A stretch of DNA of 64,000 bases from CAMDPA01 sp965223035 (GTDB lineage: Bacteria; Pseudomonadota; Alphaproteobacteria; Rhizobiales; Hyphomicrobiaceae). The position numbers and the translations under genes are program-made. Positions 23,746-32,592 of this stretch are shown here, piece by piece; position 1 is the stretch's first letter, and each line of letters begins with the position of its first letter. The DNA is taken from positions 5,890,001-5,954,000 of the forward strand of contig OZ244980.1 in NCBI GenBank assembly GCA_965223035.1, in the 5' to 3' direction. The notes under the pieces were generated by a model, which saw nothing but the letters and a program-made list of their open reading frames with translations, searched no databases and was not told the DNA's origin.

Positions 23746-24366
23746 TTATGTGAGCAGCTCACCGCGCGCCCTTAACGCATCCAATAAGGGCAACAGCGGC
23801 AAGCCCAGGACCGTAAAATAATCGCCTTCAATGCGCTCGAACAGCTGAACGCCAAGGCCCTCCAGCTGATAGCTCCCCACACTCTCACACACCTTTGGGC
23901 CCGCGCGGATTAGATAGTCGTCAAGAAACGCACTTGAAAACGCACGCATGGTGAGTTGGGCGGTATCGACATGCTGCCAAACGCTGTTGCCATCGATGGC
24001 CAGTGTGACCGCGCTGTGCAGGTGATGGGTGCGTCCGCAGAGCTGGCGCAACGCGGTCCGTGCCGCCGCCATGTCGGGCGGCTTACAGAATACCTCGCGG
24101 CCTCGGGCGAGAATTTGATCGGCGCCGATCACCACCGCGTGCGGCCTGCGGGCGCTGACCTGGCGCGCCTTGGCATCAGCCAATCTCTGTGCGATATCGG
24201 CCGGCTCGGCGCCTGTCGCCATCCATCGATTTCGGATCTGATCCTCGTCGACGTCAGCGGGTTGGACCGCAAACGATAGCCCCGCGGCAGCCAACACGTC
24301 CTGGCGGGTTTGACTCGCAGAGGCCAGCACGATGCGGGGATGGTGCTTGGAAGATGCCACGCTCAC
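23746..24366 (-). CDS. maf: Maf family nucleoside triphosphate pyrophosphatase
   Basis: Maf proteins hydrolyse modified or surplus nucleoside triphosphates to monophosphates and can slow division when overproduced. The family motifs are present: VLASASQTRQDVL near the N-terminus, DEDQIRNRW-type acidic helix, VVIGADQIL, and ESVGSYQLEGLGVQLFERIEGDYFTVLGLPLLPLL at the C-terminus. I chose the GTG at 24366, preceded by ggtagg at six bases, giving 206 residues; a TTG at 24393 is also in frame. In the E of the substrate loop and the QLEG segment it agrees with the YhdE-like branch. It is the last core gene before the inserted 9 kb block. Confidence 0.92.
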   Translation of the reverse strand: MSVASSKHHPRIVLASASQTRQDVLAAAGLSFAVQPADVDEDQIRNRWMATGAEPADIAQRLADAKARQVSARRPHAVVIGADQILARGREVFCKPPDMAAARTALRQLCGRTHHLHSAVTLAIDGNSVWQHVDTAQLTMRAFSSAFLDDYLIRAGPKVCESVGSYQLEGLGVQLFERIEGDYFTVLGLPLLPLLDALRARGELLT

Positions 24367-24457
24367 CGTGCGCCTACCAACTGGGGAGTTCAAGATTACG
24401 CTGGCGCGAACCGTGCTGCAGGTTCGCGCCAGACCCGTGAGCTCAGCTTGACCGCAA

Positions 24458-25480
24458 CTATTTGGGCGGTTGATCGGAAGCTCGCGCCGCGACCTTCTTC
24501 AACAGCGCGTACATGTCCTTCGTGGCCGGATCATTGGCCAGGAACTCATCTCCCAGCGGCGCCAACCGCTTGGTGATCTCTGCCTGATCGGCAGCCGGCA
24601 AGCGAATGATCTCGGTACCGGCATCCTTCCAAACCTTCTCCGCGCCCTGATTCTTCTCATACGCAGTACGGCTCGCGAAATTATCCAATTCGCGGCCGAG
24701 CTTCATGATTTCACCCTGGTGCTTTTGCGGTAGTTTGCTCAGCCAAGGTTTGGAAATCCACAGAACCGACGGGATTTGGCCGGTGCCGGTCAGGGTAATA
24801 TATTTGGTGGCCGTATAGAACTTCGAAGCTCCCATCACTACGATCGAGCTGCGGCAGCCGTCGATGGTACGTTGCTGCAGCGCCGGCAGCACCTCCGAAT
24901 AGGGCATCGGCACACCGGTCATACCCAAAACGCTCGCCAGCTTGCTCTCCATTTTGGTCGCCAGCACGCGCACCTTCAGCCCCTTCATGTCGGCCAACGA
25001 CCGGATCGGCTTCAAGGACGCGATCGACGTCGGCCCGTAATTGGCGATGGTTATGCCGATGATACCGGCCCCCTCCGCGAGCCTCAGATATTTGTCGCGG
25101 AATTCCGGATCGGTCAACGCGTTGTGGCCATGCCAGAAATTCTTGAACAGGCCTGGCGCATCGGGAACCTGAAATGCCTTGTTAATGCCAGCAAAAAAGC
25201 CCGGCGGCGAAATGAATGCCGCCTGCGCGCCGATCTTCAAGTTCTCGATTTGGCGCGGGATTTTACCAAGCTGCGCAGCCGGAAAGATGCCGACCTTGAT
25301 TTCACCGCCGGTGCGCTTTTCAATCTCCTTCTTGAAGGCTTTGGCCAATTCGTGCTGCGTGTCATTGATGGTCACAAAGCCGATGCGCATGTCGGCCGCC
25401 GTAACGGGCGCAGCCAATGCCGCTGACAACGCGAACACAGCCGTGACGGTCAAGCTTTTGCTCATCAAGGTTTTGCACAT
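24458..25480 (-). CDS. dctP: TRAP transporter substrate-binding protein, DctP family
   Basis: The periplasmic receptor of a TRAP transporter, which imports organic acids or similar compounds using the sodium or proton gradient. The 340-residue precursor has a signal peptide (SLTVTAVFALSAALAAPVTAA). The mature protein has the DctP pattern: FKKEIEKRTGGEIKVGIFPAAQLG, SIASLKPIRSLADMKGLKVRV, and PYSEVLPALQQRTIDGC, where the arginine of the conserved RV segment normally binds the substrate carboxylate. gggaggaccaga stands before the ATG. It is last in a dctQ-dctM-dctP operon, 57 bases after dctM. The substrate cannot be told from sequence. Confidence 0.9.
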   Translation of the reverse strand: MCKTLMSKSLTVTAVFALSAALAAPVTAADMRIGFVTINDTQHELAKAFKKEIEKRTGGEIKVGIFPAAQLGKIPRQIENLKIGAQAAFISPPGFFAGINKAFQVPDAPGLFKNFWHGHNALTDPEFRDKYLRLAEGAGIIGITIANYGPTSIASLKPIRSLADMKGLKVRVLATKMESKLASVLGMTGVPMPYSEVLPALQQRTIDGCRSSIVVMGASKFYTATKYITLTGTGQIPSVLWISKPWLSKLPQKHQGEIMKLGRELDNFASRTAYEKNQGAEKVWKDAGTEIIRLPAADQAEITKRLAPLGDEFLANDPATKDMYALLKKVAARASDQPPK

Positions 25481-25537
25481 TCTGGTCCTCCCATTGTTGG
25501 TGAATAAGCCTTACTCTAGGTGGTGAGACGCCCTGTT

Positions 25538-26812
25538 TTAGCCCAGCACGCGCACCAGGTACAGCGTGAGGTCAGGCCAATAGGTGACGATGCCCAGGGC
25601 CAACAAATTGACCGCGATCAGCGGCACCAATCCACGATAGAGCACCGATAGCGGCACCTTGAACATTGCCTGCGTCACAAAGATGTTGAGCCCGAACGGC
25701 GGCGTGAACATGCCGATGCTCAAGTTGACGGTCATGATGATACCGAAGTGCACCGGATCAAACCCGGCGGCCACCACCACCGGTTTTAGGATCGGAGCTA
25801 AAACCAGGATCGCCGAAGCTGGATCGAGCACACACCCAACCGCCAGCAACAACAGGTTGATCGCCAGCATCACCAGGATCGGTGACAGTTCCAGGCTGCT
25901 CATCCACGCCACCAGCTCCTGCGGAACGCCGGCGATCGTCAGCAGTCTGGAGAACAGCGTCGCGGCACCGACGATGATCAGCACTTGCGCCGTCAAGGTC
26001 GCCGATTCAATGCCAACTTTCCATAGTCCGCGCAGCGACAGATCGCGGTACAGCGCGACGGCCACCACCATGGAATAGAGGCAGGCGACACCGGCCGCCT
26101 CCGTCGGCGAGAACACGCCGGTATAGATACCACCCAGAATGATCAGAGGCATGCCGAGCGCCCAGCCGCCATTCCAAGTGGTCTGGCCGACCCGCCTGAA
26201 CGAAAAGTTGCCGCCTTCGCGAATGCCCAGGCGCCGCGCCGTAAAATAAATGTAGCCACCCATCAAGGCGGCAATCAACAGACCCGGGAGGATCCCTCCG
26301 ATAAACAGGTAGCGCACCGATTCTTCGGCGGCCACGCCGTACAAAATCATGCCGATCGAAGGTGGAATGATCCCGGCGATGGCGCCTGACGAGGTCAGCA
26401 GCCCGCTGGCGACGGACTCCGGATAGCCCTTTTCGCGAAGTGACGGATACAGCATGCCGCCGATGGCGGCGACGGTGGCTGGGCTCGACCCCGAAATCGC
26501 GCCGAACACGGTACATGCGCCAACGGTGGTCAACCCAAGGCTGCCGCGCAATCCACCCATCAAAGAGAGGACCCAATTGACCAGCCGCTCCGACATACCG
26601 CCGTGCGTCATGATCGCCCCGGCAAAGATGAAAAATGGCACCGCAATGAGATTGTAATTGTCGACGCTACCGAACAGTTCGGTCTGGATCAGGCCGATCG
26701 GCAGATCGAGAATGAAAATCAGTGCGACTGAAGCGGCAGCGAACAGCACGGTGAAGATCGGCAGGCCCATCAACATCAGCACGATGGGCAGTGCAACCAT
26801 GGCCCAAATCAT
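25538..26812 (-). CDS. dctM: TRAP transporter large permease, DctM family
   Basis: This is the transport-competent membrane subunit of the TRAP system. The 424-residue product has about 12 hydrophobic helices and family signatures including GGMSERLVNWVLSLMGG, GAISGSSPATVAAIGGML, SGAIAGIIPPSIGMILYGV and ILVLAPILKPV, the last followed by HFGIIMTVNLSIGMFTPPFG. The first ATG (26812) overlaps the dctQ stop by four bases. Length and topology are normal. Confidence 0.95.
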   Translation of the reverse strand: MIWAMVALPIVLMLMGLPIFTVLFAAASVALIFILDLPIGLIQTELFGSVDNYNLIAVPFFIFAGAIMTHGGMSERLVNWVLSLMGGLRGSLGLTTVGACTVFGAISGSSPATVAAIGGMLYPSLREKGYPESVASGLLTSSGAIAGIIPPSIGMILYGVAAEESVRYLFIGGILPGLLIAALMGGYIYFTARRLGIREGGNFSFRRVGQTTWNGGWALGMPLIILGGIYTGVFSPTEAAGVACLYSMVVAVALYRDLSLRGLWKVGIESATLTAQVLIIVGAATLFSRLLTIAGVPQELVAWMSSLELSPILVMLAINLLLLAVGCVLDPASAILVLAPILKPVVVAAGFDPVHFGIIMTVNLSIGMFTPPFGLNIFVTQAMFKVPLSVLYRGLVPLIAVNLLALGIVTYWPDLTLYLVRVLG

Positions 26813-27309
26813 GCCTGATCTTCCCTGTTGTCGGCGGCTGAAACCGAGTCGTCTTGGCGACCGTAAAGCAGGTCCTGGAAGGACAGATAGACCACGCCCA
26901 GGATCATCAATCCAAACGAGACCGGGACCACCAAATGCAAGATGTCCATCGGCAGATCGGCCACCTGGGACCGGTGTGTGAACTCTTGGATGGTGAAGTA
27001 AGCCTGGAAGATTATTAGACCAGCGATGACCAGGAAAATGATGGAGCCAATGAGCTCAAAGACAGCCTGCATGCGCGGACCAAACGAGCGCACCACCAAG
27101 TCCATACGCAAATGTTGGCGTTGGAAGGTGACCACCACCGCGCCGAGGTAGACCAACCAAACCAACGAATAGCCCAGCACCTCTTCCGCCCAGATGATCG
27201 GTTGCAGCAAAACGTATCTGCCAAACGCGTTAGCGCAGATCAAGAACACGCTGGCGATCAAAATCACCCCCAGCAACACGCGAATAAGAAACAACAGAGC
27301 GTTGGCCAC
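26809..27309 (-). CDS. dctQ: TRAP transporter small permease, DctQ family
   Basis: DctQ is the four-helix small membrane subunit that pairs with DctM. The GTG at 27309 is chosen because gggagg stands five bases upstream; it gives 166 residues. Hydrophobic segments lie at about residues 5-27, 36-58, 78-100 and 120-142. The second contains the family-typical WAEEVLGYSLVWLVYLGAVV followed by RQHLRMDLVV. It is the first gene of the TRAP operon. The promoter must be in 27310-27734, shared with the divergent sugar genes. Confidence 0.9.
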   Translation of the reverse strand: MANALLFLIRVLLGVILIASVFLICANAFGRYVLLQPIIWAEEVLGYSLVWLVYLGAVVVTFQRQHLRMDLVVRSFGPRMQAVFELIGSIIFLVIAGLIIFQAYFTIQEFTHRSQVADLPMDILHLVVPVSFGLMILGVVYLSFQDLLYGRQDDSVSAADNREDQA

Positions 27310-27734
27310 TCCCCCCTCCCAGGTTGGTGGTCTGGTACCCAATCCGGCACCGCTTAGCACGGCCTACCAGTCCCGGCTGGACGCTGCCACCGGCCGCCAA
27401 ATTTGGCTCTAGCGCTGACTGCTATTGATTGGCCCGCACACGAGATAACAACTCGGCCTCAGGCCGGGCCAATTGTCAATCTCCATCACTAGATCAGCGC
27501 AAATGGCGCCCGAGTATCGCCAGAATTGCGGACAAGTGAACAACGACGCTTGGAGGCCGGGCAGATCCGACAGTACTGTTGGCGCAAGGACCGAAGGCTT
27601 CAGGGGCTCCGCTCGAACGCCAATGCTCGCGCCAGCTCGTCTGCAGTAATGATGCACAACACTCGCACCGTGGCCCGATCGCCGCCGCAGTTCGCGTGGG
27701 CGGCGCACTTGGGCGCAAACCGGAGGTAGCCGGG
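27310..27734. other. 425-base divergent control region between dctQ and the acetyltransferase gene
   Basis: No gene, known repeat or obvious promoter was recognised here. It contains a short palindrome (cggcctcaggccg, about 27452-27464). Both the TRAP operon and the sugar operon must start from this region. Confidence 0.45.
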
Positions 27735-28361
27735 ATGTCGACTGCAACAGGGCACGACTGGCCCGACGTGACGCGGCAGATGCGCGAGGATCCGCGCTTT
27801 CCAGGAGTTCTGATTCACGAAAGTGCCTATGTCGATGGACCGACGCAGATCGGCGAGGGCACGCGGGTGTGGCATTTCGTCCATATACTAAAAGGCTGCC
27901 GCATCGGCCGCGCCTGTTCGATCGGCCAAAACGTGATGATCGGCCCAACCGTGCGGGTCGGCGACAACTGTAAGATCCAGAACAATGTCAGCCTTTACAA
28001 TGGCGTAGAGCTTGACGACGGCGTCTTTTGCGGGCCCTCCTGCGTCTTTACCAACGTCACCAATCCGCGCGCCGAGATCGAGCGAAAAGCGGAGTATCGG
28101 GCGACCAAAGTGGGTCGCGGCGCGACCATCGGTGCCAACGCCACCATCGTCTGTGGCCATGATTTAGGCCGCTACTGTTTCATCGCTGCCGGCGCTGTGG
28201 TCACCGCCGACGTCCCCGCTTTCGCGCTGATGGCTGGCGTGCCGGCACGCCGCATCGGCTGGATGAGCCAGGCCGGAGCACGGCTGGGAGCCGACCTCAT
28301 CTGTCCGATCGACCAACGACAATACCGGGAGACGTCCGATGGCCAACTCGAGCCAGCTTGA
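27735..28361 (+). CDS. WbpD-like UDP-amino-sugar N-acetyltransferase (hexapeptide repeat)
   Basis: This 208-residue left-handed beta-helix protein resembles WbpD, which acetylates the 3-amino group of UDP-2-acetamido-3-amino-2,3-dideoxy-glucuronate on the way to di-N-acetylated uronic acids in O-antigen. The hexapeptide pattern is clear from about residue 30 to 170 (GTRVWHFVHILKGCRIG, IGQNVMIGPTVRVGDNCKIQ, VGRGATIGANATIVCGHDLG). FTNVTNPRAEIERK is typical of the subfamily. cggagg nine bases before the ATG fixes the start; a longer upstream frame is not conserved. It overlaps the aminotransferase gene by 23 bases. The last 25 residues, from about GARLG onward, are also seen in homologues as a short tail. 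Confidence 0.85.
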   Translation: MSTATGHDWPDVTRQMREDPRFPGVLIHESAYVDGPTQIGEGTRVWHFVHILKGCRIGRACSIGQNVMIGPTVRVGDNCKIQNNVSLYNGVELDDGVFCGPSCVFTNVTNPRAEIERKAEYRATKVGRGATIGANATIVCGHDLGRYCFIAAGAVVTADVPAFALMAGVPARRIGWMSQAGARLGADLICPIDQRQYRETSDGQLEPA

Positions 28362-29493
28362 TGGGTTACGGCCCATGCAATTGATCGATCTGAAAGCGCA
28401 GCAGTCCCGGATCAGACCGGAACTGGAAGCGGCGATCATGCGGGTTTTAGATCACGGTGCCTATATCATGGGACCGGAGGTCGGAGCCTTGGAGGAGGCG
28501 CTGGCCGAATTTTGCGGCGCCCGGCATTGCATCAGCTGCGCCAGCGGTACCGATGCGCTGTTGATCGCCTTGATGGCCTTTGGCGTTGGTTCCGGCGATG
28601 CCGTTATCTGTCCTTCATTTACCTTTACGGCGACGCCGGAGGTGATCGCCCTGATTGGCGCCACCCCGGTCTTCGCCGACGTCGACGCGGCGACGTTTAA
28701 CTTGGACGCGACCTCTGTGCGCTCCGCCATCGCGACCGCGCGCCAGCGGGGGCTGAAGCCCAAAGCCATTATCGCCGTCGATTTATTTGGGCTGCCGGCT
28801 GACTACCAGACGCTGGAGGCGCTCGCCGCCGAACACGAACTGCAAGTGCTCAGCGACGCCGCCCAGAGTTTCGGCGCCGCATCCGGCGGGCGCAAGGTCG
28901 GCACGTTCGGACACGCCACAGCGACCAGCTTTTTTCCGGCAAAGCCGCTTGGGTGCTATGGCGATGGCGGCGCGATCTTCACCGAGCACGACGGGTTGGC
29001 GGCGGTCATGCGCTCGATCCGGCTGCACGGCAAGGGCGGTGACAAATACGATATCGTCCGCGTGGGCATCAACGGGCGTCTCGATACCCTGCAAGCGGCC
29101 GTCCTGCTGGAGAAGCTCAAGCTGTTTCCCGATGAAATCGCCAAACGCCAACAGATCGCTGAGCGTTATACGCAGCGTCTGAAGGCCGTGGTGGCGATAC
29201 CGCAGCTGCCGGATCGCGCCCAATCGGTCTGGGCGCAGTACACGATCCGGCTGCGGGCCGATCAGCGCGACCAGGTCGCCGCCCGCCTCAAGCATGAGGG
29301 CATTCCCACCGCCGTCTACTACCCCCGTCCGCTGCATGCGCAGCTGGCCTACCGAGAGTGTCCGGTGGCCAACGCCGGCGTGCCGATCTCAGAGCTGCTC
29401 GCCGGCGAGGTGTTGAGCTTGCCGATGCATCCTTATTTGTCGACCGGTGATCTGGACCGCGTCAGCGAAGCCCTCCACCGTGCGCTCGACTGA
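28339..29493 (+). CDS. DegT/DnrJ/EryC1/StrS aminotransferase, WbpE-like
   Basis: A PLP-dependent sugar aminotransferase, most likely giving the 3-amino group that the preceding acetyltransferase then acetylates (WbpE role). The 384-residue product contains the cofactor segments ISCASGTDALLIALMAFG, CPSFTFTATPEVIALIGATPVF, AAQSFGAASGGRKVG and the Schiff-base lysine in SFFPAKPLGCYGDGGAIF. The C-terminal HPYLSTGDLDRVSEALH is typical. gggag stands eight bases before the ATG; translation is coupled to the upstream gene by overlap. Other genes of this sugar pathway (WbpA, WbpB, WbpI types) are not in the window. Confidence 0.88.
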   Translation: MANSSQLDGLRPMQLIDLKAQQSRIRPELEAAIMRVLDHGAYIMGPEVGALEEALAEFCGARHCISCASGTDALLIALMAFGVGSGDAVICPSFTFTATPEVIALIGATPVFADVDAATFNLDATSVRSAIATARQRGLKPKAIIAVDLFGLPADYQTLEALAAEHELQVLSDAAQSFGAASGGRKVGTFGHATATSFFPAKPLGCYGDGGAIFTEHDGLAAVMRSIRLHGKGGDKYDIVRVGINGRLDTLQAAVLLEKLKLFPDEIAKRQQIAERYTQRLKAVVAIPQLPDRAQSVWAQYTIRLRADQRDQVAARLKHEGIPTAVYYPRPLHAQLAYRECPVANAGVPISELLAGEVLSLPMHPYLSTGDLDRVSEALHRALD

Positions 29494-29513
29494 TCGCGTT
29501 GTGGGCTGCGGCC

Positions 29514-29583
29514 GAAGCGCAGGATTGAGCGCGCAGGATTAAAGGTAGTGGGTTAAGAGCGCAGCGTTAAGAGCACAGGGTTG
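29514..29583. repeat. 14-bp imperfect tandem repeat
   Basis: Four and a half units of about 14 bases of the type agcgcgcaggatta / agagcgcagcgtta / agagcacagggttg run head-to-tail. It lies between the aminotransferase stop and the ABC ATPase start, ending 116 bases before the latter. Confidence 0.7.
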
Positions 29584-29698
29584 AGGCCTCAGTCCACGGT
29601 CAATGGTTGCTCCCGACGAACCGATCCCATAAGCTCGCTTCAGAACCCGTCGACATGCCGTCGGCGTAACAGACGTGCTTGTGCGAGGGCTGACGGAA

Positions 29699-30505
29699 AT
29701 GGCTGCGATCCTCGAGATCTCCAATGTCTCGAAGGCCTATGATGTTGCTGGCACCCAACCCTTGTTGGCACTGGATGGCGTTGACCTGATGGTAAAGGAA
29801 GGGGAGTTCGTTTCGGTCATTGGTCCCTCGGGCTGTGGAAAGTCGACGCTTTTTAATATCATTGGTGGGCTGATTGAAGACTTTAGTGGGTCGGTTCTGA
29901 TTGACGGACATTCGGTCGACGGGGCCCATAAGGACGTCGGTGTGGTGTTTCAGGAAGAATCGACGTTTCCTTGGCGCACAACCTTGCAGAATGTCGCGTT
30001 CCCACTGGAGGTGGAGGGGATCGCTCGGGCGGACCGCGAGGCCCGGGCTAAAAAGTTCATTCGTCTGGTTGGCCTGGAGGGGTTTGAAAACCACTATCCG
30101 GCACAGCTGTCCGGTGGCATGAAGCAGCGAACCGCGGTGGCCCGTACGCTGGCCTACGAGCCACGCATCATGCTGCTTGACGAGCCGTTCGGTGCGTTGG
30201 ACGAGCAAACCCGGATGCTGCTGGGCGACAAAATGCTCGAGATTTGGGCAGCACTCAACCAGACTATGTTGTTGATCACCCATAACATCACCGAGGCCGT
30301 ACAGTTGTCCGACCGGGTCGTGGTGATGTCTTTCCGGCCCGGTCGGATCAAGCAAATCATCGATATCGATCTGCCGCGGCCGCGCTCCTCGGAAGTGATC
30401 TCGACGCCGGAGTTCGGAACCTACGTCGGCAAGCTTTGGACCCTGCTGCGCGAGGAGGCGTCACGCGGTATGGTCGAGGCGGAGGCAGCGATTGCGGGAG
30501 CGTAA
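29699..30505 (+). CDS. NitT/TauT-type ABC transporter ATP-binding protein
   Basis: The ATPase of an importer in the nitrate/sulfonate/taurine class. The 268-residue product has Walker A GPSGCGKSTLF, Q-loop VFQEESTFPWRT, signature LSGGMKQRTAVARTLAYEP, Walker B IMLLDEPFGALDEQT and switch His in LLITHN. The ATG at 29699 (MAAILEISNVSKAY) fits family N-termini; an upstream GTG is possible. It is followed by the binding protein (77 bases) and, after a 297-base gap containing a repeat, by two permeases. Confidence 0.93.
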   Translation: MAAILEISNVSKAYDVAGTQPLLALDGVDLMVKEGEFVSVIGPSGCGKSTLFNIIGGLIEDFSGSVLIDGHSVDGAHKDVGVVFQEESTFPWRTTLQNVAFPLEVEGIARADREARAKKFIRLVGLEGFENHYPAQLSGGMKQRTAVARTLAYEPRIMLLDEPFGALDEQTRMLLGDKMLEIWAALNQTMLLITHNITEAVQLSDRVVVMSFRPGRIKQIIDIDLPRPRSSEVISTPEFGTYVGKLWTLLREEASRGMVEAEAAIAGA

Positions 30506-30582
30506 TCACATGTGCACGGACGGATATCGACCAGGACGCGTTTAAAAATTCCGATAAGCTCAACAACGGAGGAAAGCCAGAC

Positions 30583-31539
30583 ATGCCGAGAACACTGATG
30601 ATCGCCGGACTTGGTCTTGCCCTTTCGGCGGTGCCAGCCCTTGCGCTCGACAAAGTCCGTTTGGTCAACAGCACCAAGGTCATTTTCGAAACGGAGCCGC
30701 CCTACACCGCGAAGGAAATGGGCATATTCAAGAAGCATGGCCTCGAGGTTTCGATCATTCATGGATCGGGTGGGGCCGCGTCGTTGCAGGCCGTGATCAC
30801 CGGCAGCCAAGATGTCGTTTGGGGCAACGGCGCCCTAGGTGTGATCTCGGCATATGCTCGGGGGGCACCGGTGCGGGCCATGGCCAGTAACATCCGTGGG
30901 CTTGGCGATCTTTATTGGTACGTCAAGACCGACAGCCCGATTAAGTCGTTGGCGGAACTCAAAGCATCGGACGCCTTCGTCTATTCACGCCCTGGATCGA
31001 CCACGAATCTGGCGGCCATCGCGATCAAGAAAGCGCTCAACATTCCGGCCAAGCTGGTTTCGGTCGGCGGACCGTCCGGCGCCCGTACGCAATTGATGTC
31101 CGGTCAGGTGGCGACCGGCTGGTCGGTCTTTCCGCTCAACAAAAATCTGATTAATGAAGGCAAGATCCGCATTGTCGGTCGAGGCACGCTTGCCAAAGAT
31201 CTCAGTGACGTGACGATCCGCGTAATTGCTGCCAACTCCAACTGGCTGGAAAAAAATCGTGACGTGGCCAAACGGTTCATGAAGGCGATGGAGGAAGCCC
31301 ATAAACTCGCCTACAATAGTGACGACAGGGTCAAGGCCTGGGCCAAGCGCTGGAAGCTGAACTACGACGATGTCAAAACTGTCAGGGACGACGTTCCCTA
31401 CGCGTGGACCACGTTCTTACCGGTCACCGGCTTGGATAAGCTGAACCAGATTGCGTTCGACAACAAGAAGATCAAAAAGCTACTGACGGCAGCGCAGCTC
31501 AAAGAGTTCGTGCATCCGATGGGTGATAAGCCGAACTGA
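30583..31539 (+). CDS. NMT1/SsuA-type ABC transporter substrate-binding protein
   Basis: The periplasmic receptor of the same importer. The 318-residue precursor has a signal peptide (MPRTLMIAGLGLALSAVPAL, cleaved after LA). The mature protein has a type II periplasmic-binding fold of the NMT1/THI5-like group: TEPPYTAKEMGIFKKHGLEV, GSGGAASLQAVITGSQDVVWG, SRPGSTTNLAAIAIKKALNIPA. These proteins bind sulfonates, nitrate, pyrimidine or riboflavin precursors and other small molecules, and sequence does not separate them. acggagg precedes the ATG. The frame reads through from the ATPase tail region but the start here is clear. Confidence 0.88.
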   Translation: MPRTLMIAGLGLALSAVPALALDKVRLVNSTKVIFETEPPYTAKEMGIFKKHGLEVSIIHGSGGAASLQAVITGSQDVVWGNGALGVISAYARGAPVRAMASNIRGLGDLYWYVKTDSPIKSLAELKASDAFVYSRPGSTTNLAAIAIKKALNIPAKLVSVGGPSGARTQLMSGQVATGWSVFPLNKNLINEGKIRIVGRGTLAKDLSDVTIRVIAANSNWLEKNRDVAKRFMKAMEEAHKLAYNSDDRVKAWAKRWKLNYDDVKTVRDDVPYAWTTFLPVTGLDKLNQIAFDNKKIKKLLTAAQLKEFVHPMGDKPN

Positions 31540-31605
31540 GGTCAACCATCGGAACCTGCAGGTTGTCGAGGTTAGATGGGGTCAGTCCGCACCTGACGTT
31601 GGCGA

Positions 31606-31790
31606 TTTTGACCATATCCGCCTGAGGCGGGATCGCCTTGCTGGCCCACTCCCCCTCCCCATTCCTTCAACGGGCCACCCAGAACATCATGCCATTGGGT
31701 GGCCCACTGGAGGAGCGGGGTGGAGGAAAGGGGTTGAGGAAAGAGCTGGGAAGCGAGAGAGTTCCAGCTCACTCTGAAGTGCAATAATTG
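31606..31790. repeat. RptB palindromic repeat inside the ABC importer operon
   Basis: Begins atatccgcctgaggcgggatcg, passes ggcccactccccctcc, an inner inverted repeat gggccacccagaacatcatg ... cattgggtggccc, and returns with agcgagagagttccagctca followed by ctctgaagtg. It is the longest copy, about 185 bases, and fills most of the gap between the binding protein and the first permease. Confidence 0.65.
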
Positions 31791-31836
31791 AGCGGCCATC
31801 TGGCTTGAACGGGCGGATGGGGAGGGTGGCAAACAG

Positions 31837-32592
31837 GTGATGAAGCGACTGCTCAAGTCCCCGATCGCTGTTGGACTGGCTGGTTTGCTGGCTTTCGCGG
31901 TGCTGCTAGAGTGGGCGGTTTCTTCGGGCTTAATCATGGAGCTGGTGGTTCCGCGGCCATCTGACACGATCCTCGCATTTCCAGACGTCAATGCCGAGAT
32001 GGACCTCGTCGGCAACTTTCTTGTGACGCTGGGTATGACGGCGTCGGCCACAGCGCTGGCTTTGCTGTTCGGTATACCATTCGGTTATTTTCTTTATCGC
32101 TACACCAGCTTCGGCATCGCCTACGAGGGATGGCTGGCCGCGGCCTTTGCGGCACCGACGGTTCTGCTTTATCCGTTGTTCCTGGTGCTATTCGGGCGCA
32201 CCCACACAACCCTGATCGCCATGGGCTTTATACCCGCCGCGATCCCAATCATCATACAAACACGGCAGGGACTACTGGGTGTCTCGCGAACCTTGCTCAA
32301 CGTCGGCCGCAGCTTCAACTTGAGCGAAAGCCAAATGTTCTGGAAAATCCAATTGCCCGCAGCCGTGCCGACGATATTTACCGGCATTCGAATCGGCGTC
32401 ATGTATGCCCTGGTCAATATCGTCGCGATTGAGTACCTGATTGATTTTGGAGGATTGGGGCGCATTGTGTCGGAAATGTACTTTCGCTTCGATACGCCGG
32501 GAACCTACGCGAGCATTCTGACCGTCATACTGGTTAGCATTCTGTTCTATTGGGGGTTTGGAAGGATCGAGAAATGGCTCAGACCGGCGTGA
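31837..32592 (+). CDS. NitT/TauT-type ABC transporter permease, first subunit
   Basis: A 251-residue inner-membrane permease with about six helices. The EAA loop that contacts the ATPase reads TLLNVGRSFNLSESQMFWKI followed by QLPAAVPTIFTGIRIG. The start is a GTG at 31837 or the ATG directly after it at 31840; ggggaggg stands about 12 bases upstream. It overlaps the next permease by 19 bases. The two permeases are only distantly alike, so the channel is probably a heterodimer. Confidence 0.9.
   Translation: MMKRLLKSPIAVGLAGLLAFAVLLEWAVSSGLIMELVVPRPSDTILAFPDVNAEMDLVGNFLVTLGMTASATALALLFGIPFGYFLYRYTSFGIAYEGWLAAAFAAPTVLLYPLFLVLFGRTHTTLIAMGFIPAAIPIIIQTRQGLLGVSRTLLNVGRSFNLSESQMFWKIQLPAAVPTIFTGIRIGVMYALVNIVAIEYLIDFGGLGRIVSEMYFRFDTPGTYASILTVILVSILFYWGFGRIEKWLRPA

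Noticed and set aside
27409..27948. 179-codon minus-strand frame across the acetyltransferase start
   Set aside because: Overlaps the control region and a well-supported gene; composition is that of a shadow frame.
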